Shown piece after piece: positions 34,437-43,037 of a stretch of DNA of 64,000 bases. The DNA lies in the NCBI RefSeq assembly GCF_013002705.1, contig NZ_JABEND010000002.1:124001-188000 (forward strand), in the 5' to 3' direction. The DNA comes from Nakamurella aerolata. Lineage in GTDB: Bacteria; Actinomycetota; Actinomycetes; Mycobacteriales; Nakamurellaceae. How positions within the stretch are numbered: position 1 is the stretch's first letter; the number at the start of each line of letters is the position of its first letter. The notes beneath the pieces were generated by a model that saw only the letters and a list, made by a program, of their open reading frames with translations, was not told the origin of the DNA and made no database searches. The position numbers and the translations under genes are program-made.

Positions 34437-36884
34437 TCAGCCGATCGCGGCCAGCACCTGGTTCAGTACCACCACGGCGCCGTCCTTGAACAGCGGGTGG
34501 TTTCCGTTGCCGCACTTGGGGGATTGCACGCACGACGGGCAACCGGAGCGGCAGCCGCAGGCGGCGATCGCATCCTTGGTGGCGGCGAGCCACTGGCTGA
34601 TCACGCCGAAGCCGCGTTCGGCGAAGCCCGCACCCCCGGGATGGCCGTCGTAGACGATCACCGTCGGCAGGCCGGTGTCCGGATGCAGATTGCTGGACAG
34701 CCCGCCGATGTCGGATCGGTCGCACCCGGCGAACAGCGGCAGCAGGCCGATCGCGGCGTGCTCGGCGGCGTGCAGCGCACCGGCGAACGCCTCCTCGGGT
34801 AATCCGTTGCGCAGCAACAGGTTGTCGTCGAGCGTGTACCACACCGCCATGGTCGAGAGCTGCTGCTCCGGCATGTCCAGTTCAACGACGTCCAGCAGCT
34901 CGCCGCGCTTGCGGCGGCGCTGATAGCCGACCACCTGCTCGGTGGCCAGCACCGGGCCGAACGAGACCGTCACGCCCGGAAAGTGTTGCGACCGCGTGGT
35001 TCCGGTGATCTGCACGCTGGAGATCGTCTGCGGGCTGGTGGTCCAGTCCGGGTCTTCGGCGTGTACCAGGGCGATCCCGCCGGCGCCCATGCCGGCAGCG
35101 CCGTCGGCGGCGGGATCGGCGGGCAGATGCAATTCGTCCACCAGATAGCTGCGCCCCTGATGCAGGTGCACCGCCCCAGGGTGCATTGAGCCGGGGGCCC
35201 TCGATGCCCCGACCGTCCCGAGCACCCGCCCGGTGTCCGACTCGACGATAGCCACCTGGGTGCCGGTGCCGCGCAGCTCCACCTCGGCCGCAGGATGCCC
35301 AGGCTCGGTGTGGTACCAGCCCTGCGGGCGAGACCGTAACTGCTTGCCGCGCACCAGCTCCGCCAGCACCGAATGCACCCGCTCGCTGGCACCGAACAGC
35401 GCCAGCTCGTCGTTGGTGAGGCGCAGTTCCGCTGCGGCACAGCGCAAATGCGGGCCGAGCACATGCGGATTCTCCGGGTCGATCACGGCCGCCTCCACCG
35501 AGCCGCCGAACACCGCATCGGGATGATGCACGAGGTAAGTGTCCAGCGGGTCGTCGCGGGCGACGAACACCACCAGCGCCTCGTTGCCGGTGCCGTCCGA
35601 GCTGCCGGTGGCACGTCCGGCACGTCCGGCCTGCTGCCAGATCGACGCCAGCGTCCCGGGAAACCCGGCGAGCAGCGCGGCGTCCAGCCCGGCGATGTCG
35701 ATGCCGAGCTCCAGCGCGTTGGTGGACGCCACTCCCAGCAATTCCCCGGAATCCAGCGCCCGTTCCAGCGCCCGCCGGTCTTCCGGCAGATACCCGCCGC
35801 GGTACGCCGCGACCCGCCCGGCCAGCTCGGGGTCGGTGCGCTCCAGCGCATGCTGCGCCGTCAGCGCCACCTGCTCGGCGCCCTGCCTGCTCCGGACGAA
35901 GGCCAGCGTGCGCACCCGCGCCGACACCAGATCGGCCAGCATCCTGGCAGCCTCGGCCGGGGCGGAACGGCGCACCGGCGCGCCGGAACCGAACCCGCCG
36001 TCGCCGCTGGTCTCCGACTCCCGCAGCAGCGGCGGCTCCCACAGCACGAACCGCCGGCCCGCGCGCGGGGCGGCGTCGTCGACAACGGCGGCCACCGGAT
36101 CGGGGTTGCCGATCAGCCGGGCCGCGGCCGGCCCAGGGTCGGACACCGTCGCCGACGCCAGCACGAACACCGGATCGGCGCCGTACCGCCGGGCCAGCCG
36201 CCGCAACCGGCGCAGCACCAGGGCGACGTGCGAGCCGAACACCCCGCGGTAGGCGTGGCACTCGTCCACCACCACGTAGCGCAGCCGGCGCAGCAGCCTG
36301 GTCCAACGGTGGTGCTGCGGCAGCACTCCGCGGTGCAGCATGTCAGGGTTGGTCAGCACGAACCTGGCGTGCTCGCGCACCCAGTCGCGCTCGTCGATCG
36401 GGGTGTCGCCGTCGTAGCCGGCCGGCCGCACCCCCGGCAGCCCCAGCGACTCGACCGCGCCCAGCTGATCGGCCGTCAGCGCCTTGGTGGGGGACAGGTA
36501 CAGCGCGGTCGCCCGCGGATCGTCCAGCAGCGCCGACAGCGTCGGCAGCAGGAACGCCAGCGACTTGCCCGATGCGGTTCCGGTGGCCACCACCACGTCG
36601 GTGCCGGCGGCGGCGAGCTGCGCCACCTGCGCCTGATGCCGCCACGGGCGCTCGATCCCCTTGCGCCGCAGGGCATCGCGTAGCTCGTCCGGCACGAAGC
36701 CCGGCCAGGGCACCGCGCTGCCGGCCCGCGCCGGCAGCTCCTCGACGTGAGTGATCGGGTTCTCCCAGGCCGGAACCGCACGGCGAATCACCGCGAGCGG
36801 ATCGCGCGCGGTGGTTGCTGGGGCGTCCAGTCCGGCAGTCACAGACACCCATTGTGCGACGCGGCACCGACACAGCCGGGTCAT
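34437..36884 (-). CDS. DEAD/DEAH-box helicase with DUF1998 Cys domain (MrfA/YprA-like)
   Basis: About 815 residues. Walker A VVVATGTASGKSLAFLLP, DExH box VVVDECHAYRG, motif III ASATVSD, motif VI QQAGRAGRATGSSDG, and a C-terminal DUF1998 zinc domain with four Cys in CGCRSGCPSCVQSPKC. It resembles Bacillus MrfA, a 3'-5' DNA helicase in mitomycin-damage repair, and Rv3649. ATG 36884 is used; GTG 36848 (VSVTAGLDAP) is an equally possible start. Divergent from hppA, convergent with tad. Confidence 0.9.
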   Translation of the reverse strand: MTRLCRCRVAQWVSVTAGLDAPATTARDPLAVIRRAVPAWENPITHVEELPARAGSAVPWPGFVPDELRDALRRKGIERPWRHQAQVAQLAAAGTDVVVATGTASGKSLAFLLPTLSALLDDPRATALYLSPTKALTADQLGAVESLGLPGVRPAGYDGDTPIDERDWVREHARFVLTNPDMLHRGVLPQHHRWTRLLRRLRYVVVDECHAYRGVFGSHVALVLRRLRRLARRYGADPVFVLASATVSDPGPAAARLIGNPDPVAAVVDDAAPRAGRRFVLWEPPLLRESETSGDGGFGSGAPVRRSAPAEAARMLADLVSARVRTLAFVRSRQGAEQVALTAQHALERTDPELAGRVAAYRGGYLPEDRRALERALDSGELLGVASTNALELGIDIAGLDAALLAGFPGTLASIWQQAGRAGRATGSSDGTGNEALVVFVARDDPLDTYLVHHPDAVFGGSVEAAVIDPENPHVLGPHLRCAAAELRLTNDELALFGASERVHSVLAELVRGKQLRSRPQGWYHTEPGHPAAEVELRGTGTQVAIVESDTGRVLGTVGASRAPGSMHPGAVHLHQGRSYLVDELHLPADPAADGAAGMGAGGIALVHAEDPDWTTSPQTISSVQITGTTRSQHFPGVTVSFGPVLATEQVVGYQRRRKRGELLDVVELDMPEQQLSTMAVWYTLDDNLLLRNGLPEEAFAGALHAAEHAAIGLLPLFAGCDRSDIGGLSSNLHPDTGLPTVIVYDGHPGGAGFAERGFGVISQWLAATKDAIAACGCRSGCPSCVQSPKCGNGNHPLFKDGAVVVLNQVLAAIG

Positions 36885-36939
36885 TACCCAGGGTGAGGCA
36901 GCGCGCGGGAGCCGATGACGGCCACCGGCGGTGGCGTGA

Positions 36940-36945
36940 TCTAGG
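36940..36945 (+). promoter_or_regulatory. Candidate -10 hexamer of hppA
   Basis: TAGGGT, 62 bp before the hppA ATG, fits TANNNT. No good -35 at 16-18 bp; TGACGG lies 20 bp upstream. Low confidence. Confidence 0.3.
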
Positions 36946-37007
36946 GTGAGCGCGAGCACAGCGACGCGCTCCGTGGCGAGCGCCTACCCCTCCCCAGGAG
37001 CGCCGTA

Positions 37008-39338
37008 ATGACAGCTCGACTATCCGAGCCCGTTCTGCACCAGGCCCAGCAGCTGGCCGCCTCGTCCGACCTGACCATGGGCGGCGGCGACAAGACCATC
37101 GTGGTGATCGTCGGCGTAGTGGCGCTGGTAGCGCTGGCCATCGCCTTCGTGCTGCGGGCCGGTGTGCTGGCCGCCGGGCAGGGCAGCCAGCGGATGCAGG
37201 AGATCTCGGCGGCCGTCCAGGAGGGTGCCGCCGCCTACCTGACCAGGCAGTTCCGCACCCTCGCGATCTTCGTGGTGATCGTGTTCGCGCTGCTGTTCGC
37301 GCTGCCAGCTGACAGCGCGGGCGAACGGATCGGACGCAGCATCTTCTTCCTTGTCGGTGCCGGCTTCTCCGCCGGTATCGGCTACCTGGGCATGTGGCTG
37401 GCCACCCGCGCCAACGTGCGCGTCGCGGCGGCCGCCGCCCAGGGCGACCACGCCGGCCGCGACCGGGCGATGCAGATCGCCTTCCGCACCGGCGGCACCG
37501 TCGGCCTCGCCACCACCGGCCTCGGGCTGCTGGGCGCCGCCGTTGTGGTGCTGGTGTACGTCGGCGATGCCCCGAAGGTGTTGGAGGGCTTCGGTTTCGG
37601 TGCCGCCATGCTCGCCATGTTCATGCGCGTCGGCGGCGGCATCTTCACCAAGGCCGCTGACGTCGGTGCCGACCTGGTCGGCAAGGTGGAGCAGGGCATC
37701 CCCGAGGACGACCCGCGCAACGCCGCCACCATCGCCGACAACGTGGGCGACAACGTCGGTGACTGCGCCGGTATGGCCGCCGACCTGTTCGAGAGCTATG
37801 CGGTCACCCTGGTGGCCAGCCTGATCCTCGGCAGCGCCGCCTTCGGCACCAAAGGTCTGATCTTCCCGCTGATCGTGCCGGCCATCGGCGTGCTGACCGC
37901 CATCATCGGCGTCTACATCACCAAGCCGCGGCAGGGCGAGTCCGGGCTGGTCACCATCAACCGCAGCTTCTACATCGCCGCCGGTATCTCGGCGGTGCTC
38001 TGCGCGGTGGCGGCATTCGTCTACCTGCCCAGCAGCTTCGCCGGCCTCGGCATCCCCGACGAGGGCGGCAATCCTGCGCTGATCGCCTTCATCGCGGTGA
38101 TCATCGGCATCGTGCTGGCCGCGGTGATCCTGTGGCTCACCGGCTACTTCACCGACACCAACCGCAAGCCCACCCAGGACGTGGCCGCCACCTCCGTCAC
38201 CGGCCCGGCCACCGTTGTGCTGTCCGGTATCTCGCTGGGCCTGGAGTCGGCGGTGTACACCGCGCTGGTGATCGGCGCGGCAGTATTCGGCGCGTTCCTG
38301 CTCTCGGCGAGCCTGCCAGTGGCGCTGTTCGCGATCGCGCTGGCCGGTTGCGGTCTGCTGACCACCGTCGGCGTGATCGTCGCGATGGACACCTTCGGCC
38401 CGATCTCCGACAACGCCCAGGGCGTCGCCGAGATGTCCGGCGAGGTGTCGGAGGCCGGCGCGCAGACCCTCACCGACCTTGACGCCGTCGGCAACACCAC
38501 CAAGGCCATCACCAAGGGCATCGCGATCGCCACCGCCGTGCTCGCCGCGACCGCGCTGTTCGGCTCGTACCGCGACGCCATCACCAACGCCCTGATCAAG
38601 GCCGGCGCCGCCGCCGGCGACCTGGGCCGAGCGTTCATCACCGACATCACGGTGCCGAACGTGCTGGTCGGCGTGCTGCTGGGCGCCGCCGTGGTGTTCA
38701 TGTTCTCCGGCCTTGCCATCAATGCGGTTTCCCGCGCGGCCGGCGCCGTCGTGCAGGAGGTGCGCCGGCAGTTCCGCGAGATCCCCGGGATCATGGAGGG
38801 CACCTCGCGCCCGGAGTACGGCAGGGTGGTCGACATCGTCACCCGCGACTCGCTGCGTGAACTGGCCACCCCCGGTCTGCTGGCCGTGTTCGCGCCGATC
38901 GCCGTCGGCTTCGGCCTCGGCACCGGCGCGCTGGCCGGTTACCTTGGCGGCGCCATCGCCTGCGGCACCCTGATGGCGGTGTTCCTGGCCAACTCCGGTG
39001 GCGCCTGGGACAACTCCAAGAAGCTGGTGGAAGACGGCCACTACGGCGGCAAGAGTTCGGAAGCGCACGCCGCGACCGTCATCGGCGACACCGTCGGCGA
39101 CCCGTTCAAGGACACCGCCGGCCCGGCCATCAACCCGCTCATCAAGGTGATGAACCTGGTCAGCGTGCTCATCGCACCGGCCGTGGTGGCACTGTCGGTC
39201 GGCGACGGCAACAACCCGGCCGTGCGGGTCATCATCGCGCTGGTGGCGGTGGCGATCATCGTCGCGGCCGTTGTGGTGTCCAAGCGGCGGGCCAGCCGGC
39301 TGAACGACGCGCCGACCAGCACCGCCAAGGCCGCCTGA
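37008..39338 (+). CDS. hppA: Membrane-bound proton-pumping inorganic pyrophosphatase
   Basis: 776 residues, about 16 transmembrane helices. The PPi-binding signature DVGADLVGKVEQGIPEDDPRN (near residue 219), DNVGDNVGDCAGMAADLFESY and the C-terminal GDTVGDPFKDTAGPAINPLIK are intact. In the K+-dependence switch the sequence is GNTTKAITKG, with Lys at residue 499 where K+-dependent enzymes have Ala, so it should be a K+-independent H+ pump. ATG 37008 has AGGAG 7 nt upstream. It couples PPi hydrolysis to proton export. Confidence 0.96.
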   Translation: MTARLSEPVLHQAQQLAASSDLTMGGGDKTIVVIVGVVALVALAIAFVLRAGVLAAGQGSQRMQEISAAVQEGAAAYLTRQFRTLAIFVVIVFALLFALPADSAGERIGRSIFFLVGAGFSAGIGYLGMWLATRANVRVAAAAAQGDHAGRDRAMQIAFRTGGTVGLATTGLGLLGAAVVVLVYVGDAPKVLEGFGFGAAMLAMFMRVGGGIFTKAADVGADLVGKVEQGIPEDDPRNAATIADNVGDNVGDCAGMAADLFESYAVTLVASLILGSAAFGTKGLIFPLIVPAIGVLTAIIGVYITKPRQGESGLVTINRSFYIAAGISAVLCAVAAFVYLPSSFAGLGIPDEGGNPALIAFIAVIIGIVLAAVILWLTGYFTDTNRKPTQDVAATSVTGPATVVLSGISLGLESAVYTALVIGAAVFGAFLLSASLPVALFAIALAGCGLLTTVGVIVAMDTFGPISDNAQGVAEMSGEVSEAGAQTLTDLDAVGNTTKAITKGIAIATAVLAATALFGSYRDAITNALIKAGAAAGDLGRAFITDITVPNVLVGVLLGAAVVFMFSGLAINAVSRAAGAVVQEVRRQFREIPGIMEGTSRPEYGRVVDIVTRDSLRELATPGLLAVFAPIAVGFGLGTGALAGYLGGAIACGTLMAVFLANSGGAWDNSKKLVEDGHYGGKSSEAHAATVIGDTVGDPFKDTAGPAINPLIKVMNLVSVLIAPAVVALSVGDGNNPAVRVIIALVAVAIIVAAVVVSKRRASRLNDAPTSTAKAA

Positions 39339-39343
39339 CCGGA

Positions 39344-39382
39344 CGGCGCCCACATACCGCAAGGGGCTGCCGATGGGCGCCG
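39344..39382 (+). terminator. Inverted repeat just after hppA
   Basis: CGGCGCCCA (39344-39352) pairs with TGGGCGCCG (39374-39382), 9 bp, 21-nt loop, starting 5 nt after the hppA stop. Confidence 0.45.
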
Positions 39383-39417
39383 CCCGTCCAGGCGACGCCG
39401 GTACGGTAGGCGCTGAC

Positions 39418-39447
39418 GTGAACGGCCGCTGCGCCGCGGCCGTTCAC
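39418..39447 (+). terminator. Strong hairpin between hppA and the lipoprotein cluster
   Basis: A perfect 12-bp stem, GTGAACGGCCGC and GCGGCCGTTCAC, with a TGCGCC loop. It probably ends hppA transcription; it lies 60 bp before the first lipoprotein gene and could instead be a leader element. Confidence 0.6.
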
Positions 39448-39506
39448 CTCAGTGCGACGTCATTGCGGTTGCCTCATCCCCAGCCGCTTCACCCCAGAGG
39501 TGGTTC

Positions 39507-40322
39507 TTGTCCCGATTCCCCGCGCCGGCCGGCGGTGCCGCTCGCGCTCGTCCTGCCGCTGGGCTGGCCGGTGCCGTCGCCATGGTGACGGTGCTGCTGG
39601 CGGGGTGCGCGCCGACCAAGTCCACCTCGGGCACCGACTCCAGCGATCCGCAGTCGATGGGCTGGGCCGCCTCCAGCGCCGCCAGCGGGTCGGCCGCTGC
39701 GGCCGGATTGTCGGACGCCTCGGCGGGCGGGACGACGGCAGGGTCCACCGGCACCAGCAGCAGCTCAGCGGCGTCGGGCAGTCGCTCCGCCGCCGGCAGC
39801 ACCAAGTCCGGCAGCACCAGGAGTACCGCCACCAGCACCGCGCGGCCGAGCACCAGCAAGTCCACCGCGCCGGCGCCGTTCACCGGCAAGGACGCCGCCT
39901 TCTTCGCCGCGTTCTGCGCCCCGCTGGACAGTGATCTGACGCAGCAGCTCAAGGCGGCATCCGGTGAGGTCGACCGCGCCAGTGCCAGCAGCGCGCTGAC
40001 GTCGGCGGCGGAACAGTACGACGCGGCCGCCGCCGCCATGACCAAGGCCGGCAACCCGGCCGTCAGCAACGGCGCTGCGCTGGCCCGCTCGGCCAGGACG
40101 GCCTACGCCAACATCGCGGAGGCCGCCCGCACCGGAATCGGTGCGCTCGGCAACGCCACCAGCGGCGACGCGGTGCGCCGCACCGTCCAGAACACGCTGA
40201 CAACAATGCAGGCCCAGCAGGCCACCCTCGACCAATTCTCCGGGCAGCTCAACTCCGCCGCGACGCGGCAGCGGTTGGCGTCGGTTCCGGCGTGTGCCCC
40301 GCTGGTCAAGGGCAGCACGTAG
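39507..40322 (+). CDS. Cys-pair lipoprotein, divergent member of the cluster
   Basis: 271 residues from a TTG start, supported by AGAGGTGG just upstream. Signal peptide with lipobox LLAGC; then about 85 residues of Ser/Thr/Gly/Ala low-complexity linker; then a helical domain beginning KDAAFFAAFCAPLDSDL and ending LASVPACAPLVKG. The two Cys match the spacing pattern of the three following lipoproteins, though overall identity is low. Surface-anchored; function unknown. Confidence 0.75.
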   Translation: MSRFPAPAGGAARARPAAGLAGAVAMVTVLLAGCAPTKSTSGTDSSDPQSMGWAASSAASGSAAAAGLSDASAGGTTAGSTGTSSSSAASGSRSAAGSTKSGSTRSTATSTARPSTSKSTAPAPFTGKDAAFFAAFCAPLDSDLTQQLKAASGEVDRASASSALTSAAEQYDAAAAAMTKAGNPAVSNGAALARSARTAYANIAEAARTGIGALGNATSGDAVRRTVQNTLTTMQAQQATLDQFSGQLNSAATRQRLASVPACAPLVKGST

Positions 40323-40453
40323 CAATCCTGCGATGGTCAACGGCAGGGGAACCGATCGGCTACTGTCTTCGTCCGAGCAGGTGATGTCGCTGCGTTTGAC
40401 AGCGGCGCCGGCCCGATCCGCGGGCCGCACCCCTCGACAAGGAGTCTTCGTCT

Positions 40454-41200
40454 ATGAAGCGCATGACAGGTGTCGTGGCCGCGGCCGCGGCCGCCACTGT
40501 GATCCTGGCCGGATGCGGCAACGAGACCAGCGGCAACGCGTCCGGTGCGTCCCCAGCCGCCAACGAGCAGACCACCGATCAGCAGACCACTGACCAACAG
40601 ACCACCGGCGGCACCGACAGCTCCACCGGCGGTGACTCGACCGGCGGTGACTCGACGGGCGGCGAGTCCAGCGGCGGGCAGCTCCCTGGCGGGGAATCGA
40701 GCGGCGGCGCGTCGGCGAATGCCCCGACCACTACATTCGGCGCCGACGCGCAGGCCGACGAGACCACGGTCGCCTGGATGACGACCTTCTGCGAGGGCAT
40801 CAAGCCCGGCATGGAGCAGATGAAGAACTTCGGCAGCGCGGCCAGCGCCAGCGGCACCGATCCGAAATCGATGATGACCAAGTTGGCCGGCCCGATGGAG
40901 ACCATGGGCAAGTCGTTCACCGACACCGCGGCCGCGCTGAAGGACAAACCGGCGCCCACGTTCTCCGGTGGCGAGGCGTTCGCCAAGACCGTTGTCGACG
41001 GGATGGGCACCATGGGAGGCAAGGTGACCGAGGTCGCCACTGCCATGAAGAACGGTGACATGGCTAAGGTCGCCGAGATGCAGAGCACCATGACCGACCT
41101 GGGCAAGACCTTCAGCGGAGTCACCACCGACCCCGCAGCCCAGAAGGTGTTCCTCTCGGTGCCGGCCTGCAAGGAGATCAAGACCGCCATGGGCGGTTGA
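40454..41200 (+). CDS. Cys-pair lipoprotein paralogue A
   Basis: 248 residues: lipobox VILAGCGN, a linker of about 70 residues with DQQTT and GGDST repeats, then a helical domain ADETTVAWMTTFCEGIKPGMEQMK ... FSGVTTDPAAQKVFLSVPACKEIK. The two domain Cys should pair outside the membrane. ATG 40454 follows ACAAGGAG. A 7-bp GC hairpin (40409-40427) lies in the leader. No family is recognised. Confidence 0.8.
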   Translation: MKRMTGVVAAAAAATVILAGCGNETSGNASGASPAANEQTTDQQTTDQQTTGGTDSSTGGDSTGGDSTGGESSGGQLPGGESSGGASANAPTTTFGADAQADETTVAWMTTFCEGIKPGMEQMKNFGSAASASGTDPKSMMTKLAGPMETMGKSFTDTAAALKDKPAPTFSGGEAFAKTVVDGMGTMGGKVTEVATAMKNGDMAKVAEMQSTMTDLGKTFSGVTTDPAAQKVFLSVPACKEIKTAMGG

Positions 41201-41206
41201 TCCTCC

Positions 41207-41222
41207 CGGTCCGTCCGGACCG
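41207..41222 (+). other. Small hairpin between paralogues A and B
   Basis: CGGTCC and GGACCG with a GTCC loop, 7 nt after the stop of paralogue A. Too weak to be a full terminator; possibly a partial terminator or RNA-stability element. Confidence 0.35.
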
Positions 41223-41279
41223 ACGCCAAACCGGGTACCGCCCATGACCAGGTACCACCAAAACAAGGAGCTCTTATCC

Positions 41280-42053
41280 ATGAAGCGCATGACGGGCGTT
41301 GTGGCTGCTGCCGCAGCGGCGACCTTCATCCTGGCCGGCTGCAGCAACGACACGTCCGGTAACGCCTCGGGCGAGTCCCCCACCACCAACCAGCAGACCA
41401 CCAACGAGCAGACCGGCACCGAACAGACCACCGACACCAACGCCGGTGACGGCGCCGACGCCAGCGGTGACACCACCGCAGACGGCGAGGACACCGCCGG
41501 CGCGGGCAGCGACACCACCGCCGGCGGCGAGGACACCGCTGGTTCGGATGCCACCGGTGCCATGGGATCGGCTGCGCCCACCACCACCGTCGGTGCAGGG
41601 GCCGAGGCCGATGAGGCCACCGTCGGCTGGTTCACCACCTACTGCGAGGGCATCAAGCCTGGTCTCGACGAGGTCAAGAACATCGGTAGCGCCGCCAGCG
41701 GCGGCAGCACCGACCCGAAGGCCATGATGACCAAGATGGGCGGCACCTTCGAGAACATGGGCAAGGCCTTCACCGACACCGCCACCGCGCTGAAGGACAA
41801 GCCTGCACCCACGTTCTCCGGCGGCGAGAACTTCGCCACCACCGCCATCGACGCGCTGACCCAGGTCGGCGGCAAGATGACCGAGACCGCCGACGCCATG
41901 AAGAGCGGTGACGTGGCCAAGCTCTCCGAGATGCAGACCACCATGTCGGAGCTGAGCAAGGTGTTCTCCGGGATGAGCGCCGATCCGGCCGCCACCAAGG
42001 TGATCCAGTCGATCCCGGCCTGCAAGAACCTGACGTCCTCCATGGGCGGCTGA
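41280..42053 (+). CDS. Cys-pair lipoprotein paralogue B
   Basis: 257 residues. Signal peptide MKRMTGVVAAAAAATFILAGC is nearly identical to that of paralogue A. The linker is Asp/Thr/Gly-rich with a repeated DTTA/EDTAG unit. The domain reads ADEATVGWFTTYCEGIKPGLDEVK and ends VIQSIPACKNLTSSMGG. ATG 41280 has AAGGAG 9 nt upstream. Paralogue A and B domains are close enough to be a recent tandem duplication. Confidence 0.82.
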   Translation: MKRMTGVVAAAAAATFILAGCSNDTSGNASGESPTTNQQTTNEQTGTEQTTDTNAGDGADASGDTTADGEDTAGAGSDTTAGGEDTAGSDATGAMGSAAPTTTVGAGAEADEATVGWFTTYCEGIKPGLDEVKNIGSAASGGSTDPKAMMTKMGGTFENMGKAFTDTATALKDKPAPTFSGGENFATTAIDALTQVGGKMTETADAMKSGDVAKLSEMQTTMSELSKVFSGMSADPAATKVIQSIPACKNLTSSMGG

Positions 42054-42065
42054 TTCCTGCCGCCG

Positions 42066-42086
42066 ACGTCCCGATGCGTGGGACGT
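42066..42086 (+). other. Small hairpin between paralogues B and C
   Basis: ACGTCCC and GGGACGT, 7-bp stem with a 7-nt loop, 12 nt after the stop of paralogue B. Same position as the hairpin after paralogue A, but unrelated in sequence. Confidence 0.4.
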
Positions 42087-42117
42087 ACCGCCCCCCCGAC
42101 CCCCAAGGAGCAGCACC

Positions 42118-42942
42118 ATGAGCAAGCGCATCACCGTTGTGGTGGCCGCGGCCGCGGCTGCCAGCATCGTCCTGGCCGGTTGCAGTAACGACAGCGGCAC
42201 CGCCAGCTCGGCGCCCACCACGTCCACCACCAGCGAGCAGACCACCGACAACGGCGCCGCCGCCGGTTCTTCCGACAGCGGCGCCACCGCCGGCGACACC
42301 GCCGGCGGTTCGGACACCGCTGGCAGCACCGATGGCGCCGGTTCCTCGGAGGACGCCGGGGCGACCGACAGCGCCGGTGCGGGTTCCACCGACGAGGCCG
42401 GATCGTCCGCGGCGGGCGCTGCCGGCGGCGGCGAAGCGTCCGGTGCCGACAGCTCGGACAGCACCACGTCGCAGACCCCGACCACCACGGTCGGTGCCGG
42501 CGCGACGGCCGACGAGGCCACCGTCACCTGGCTCACCACCATGTGCGAGGGTCTCACGCCGATCACCACGATCGACGCCTCCTCGCTGATGTCCAAGGTG
42601 GACCCGAAGGATCCGCAGGGTTCGATGAAGACCATGGGCGACGAACTGGGCAAGCTCGGCTCGGCAATGACGGACACCGCCGACAAGCTGAAGAACCTGG
42701 ACCCCCCCAGCTTCGAAGGTGGCGAGGCGCTCGCCACCAAGATGACCGACGGGCTGAGCAAGATCGGCGGGGAGATGAGCTCCACCGCCGAGAAGTTGGC
42801 CGCCGGTGACACCAGCGCTGCCACCAGCTTCCCGGCCAAGATGCAGGAGATGGGCAGCTTGTTCGATGGCATGCAGACCGACAAGGCCGTCAACGACGTC
42901 GTCAGGAGCATCCCGGCCTGCCAGAAGTTGAACAACAGCTGA
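42118..42942 (+). CDS. Cys-pair lipoprotein paralogue C
   Basis: 274 residues. Lipobox VLAGCSN; the longest linker of the three (about 100 residues, Gly/Ala/Ser/Asp repeats such as DTAGS and GAGSS). Domain ADEATVTWLTTMCEGLTPITTID, ending VVRSIPACQKLNNS. ATG 42118 follows AAGGAG. The domain is more diverged from A and B than they are from each other. A strong terminator follows. Confidence 0.8.
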   Translation: MSKRITVVVAAAAAASIVLAGCSNDSGTASSAPTTSTTSEQTTDNGAAAGSSDSGATAGDTAGGSDTAGSTDGAGSSEDAGATDSAGAGSTDEAGSSAAGAAGGGEASGADSSDSTTSQTPTTTVGAGATADEATVTWLTTMCEGLTPITTIDASSLMSKVDPKDPQGSMKTMGDELGKLGSAMTDTADKLKNLDPPSFEGGEALATKMTDGLSKIGGEMSSTAEKLAAGDTSAATSFPAKMQEMGSLFDGMQTDKAVNDVVRSIPACQKLNNS

Positions 42943-42963
42943 CGACCCGACCACGCGTCGGTT

Positions 42964-42999
42964 CGACGGCCGGCTCCCCGCCAGGGGTGCCGGCCGTCG
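42964..42999 (+). terminator. Terminator of the lipoprotein cluster
   Basis: CGACGGCCGGC pairs perfectly with GCCGGCCGTCG (11 bp); inside, CCCC pairs with GGGG after a T-T mismatch. It starts 21 nt after the stop of paralogue C. Confidence 0.8.
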
Positions 43000-43037
43000 G
43001 CGTCTGTCGGGCACGGGGGCTGGCTTACGCTGCCGGG

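Noticed and set aside
37020-39362. 780-codon minus-strand frame opposite hppA
   Set aside because: Shadow of the pyrophosphatase; composition of His, Asp, Gly and Gln typical of antisense translation in GC-rich DNA.
40396-40401. TTGACA as a -35 element before lipoprotein A
   Set aside because: No -10-like hexamer at 16-19 bp; the region at that distance is a GC-rich hairpin.
40560-42480. CRISPR-like repeats in the lipoprotein linkers
   Set aside because: Repeats are short, irregular and coding for Gly/Thr/Ser linkers in frame; no regular spacers and no cas genes.
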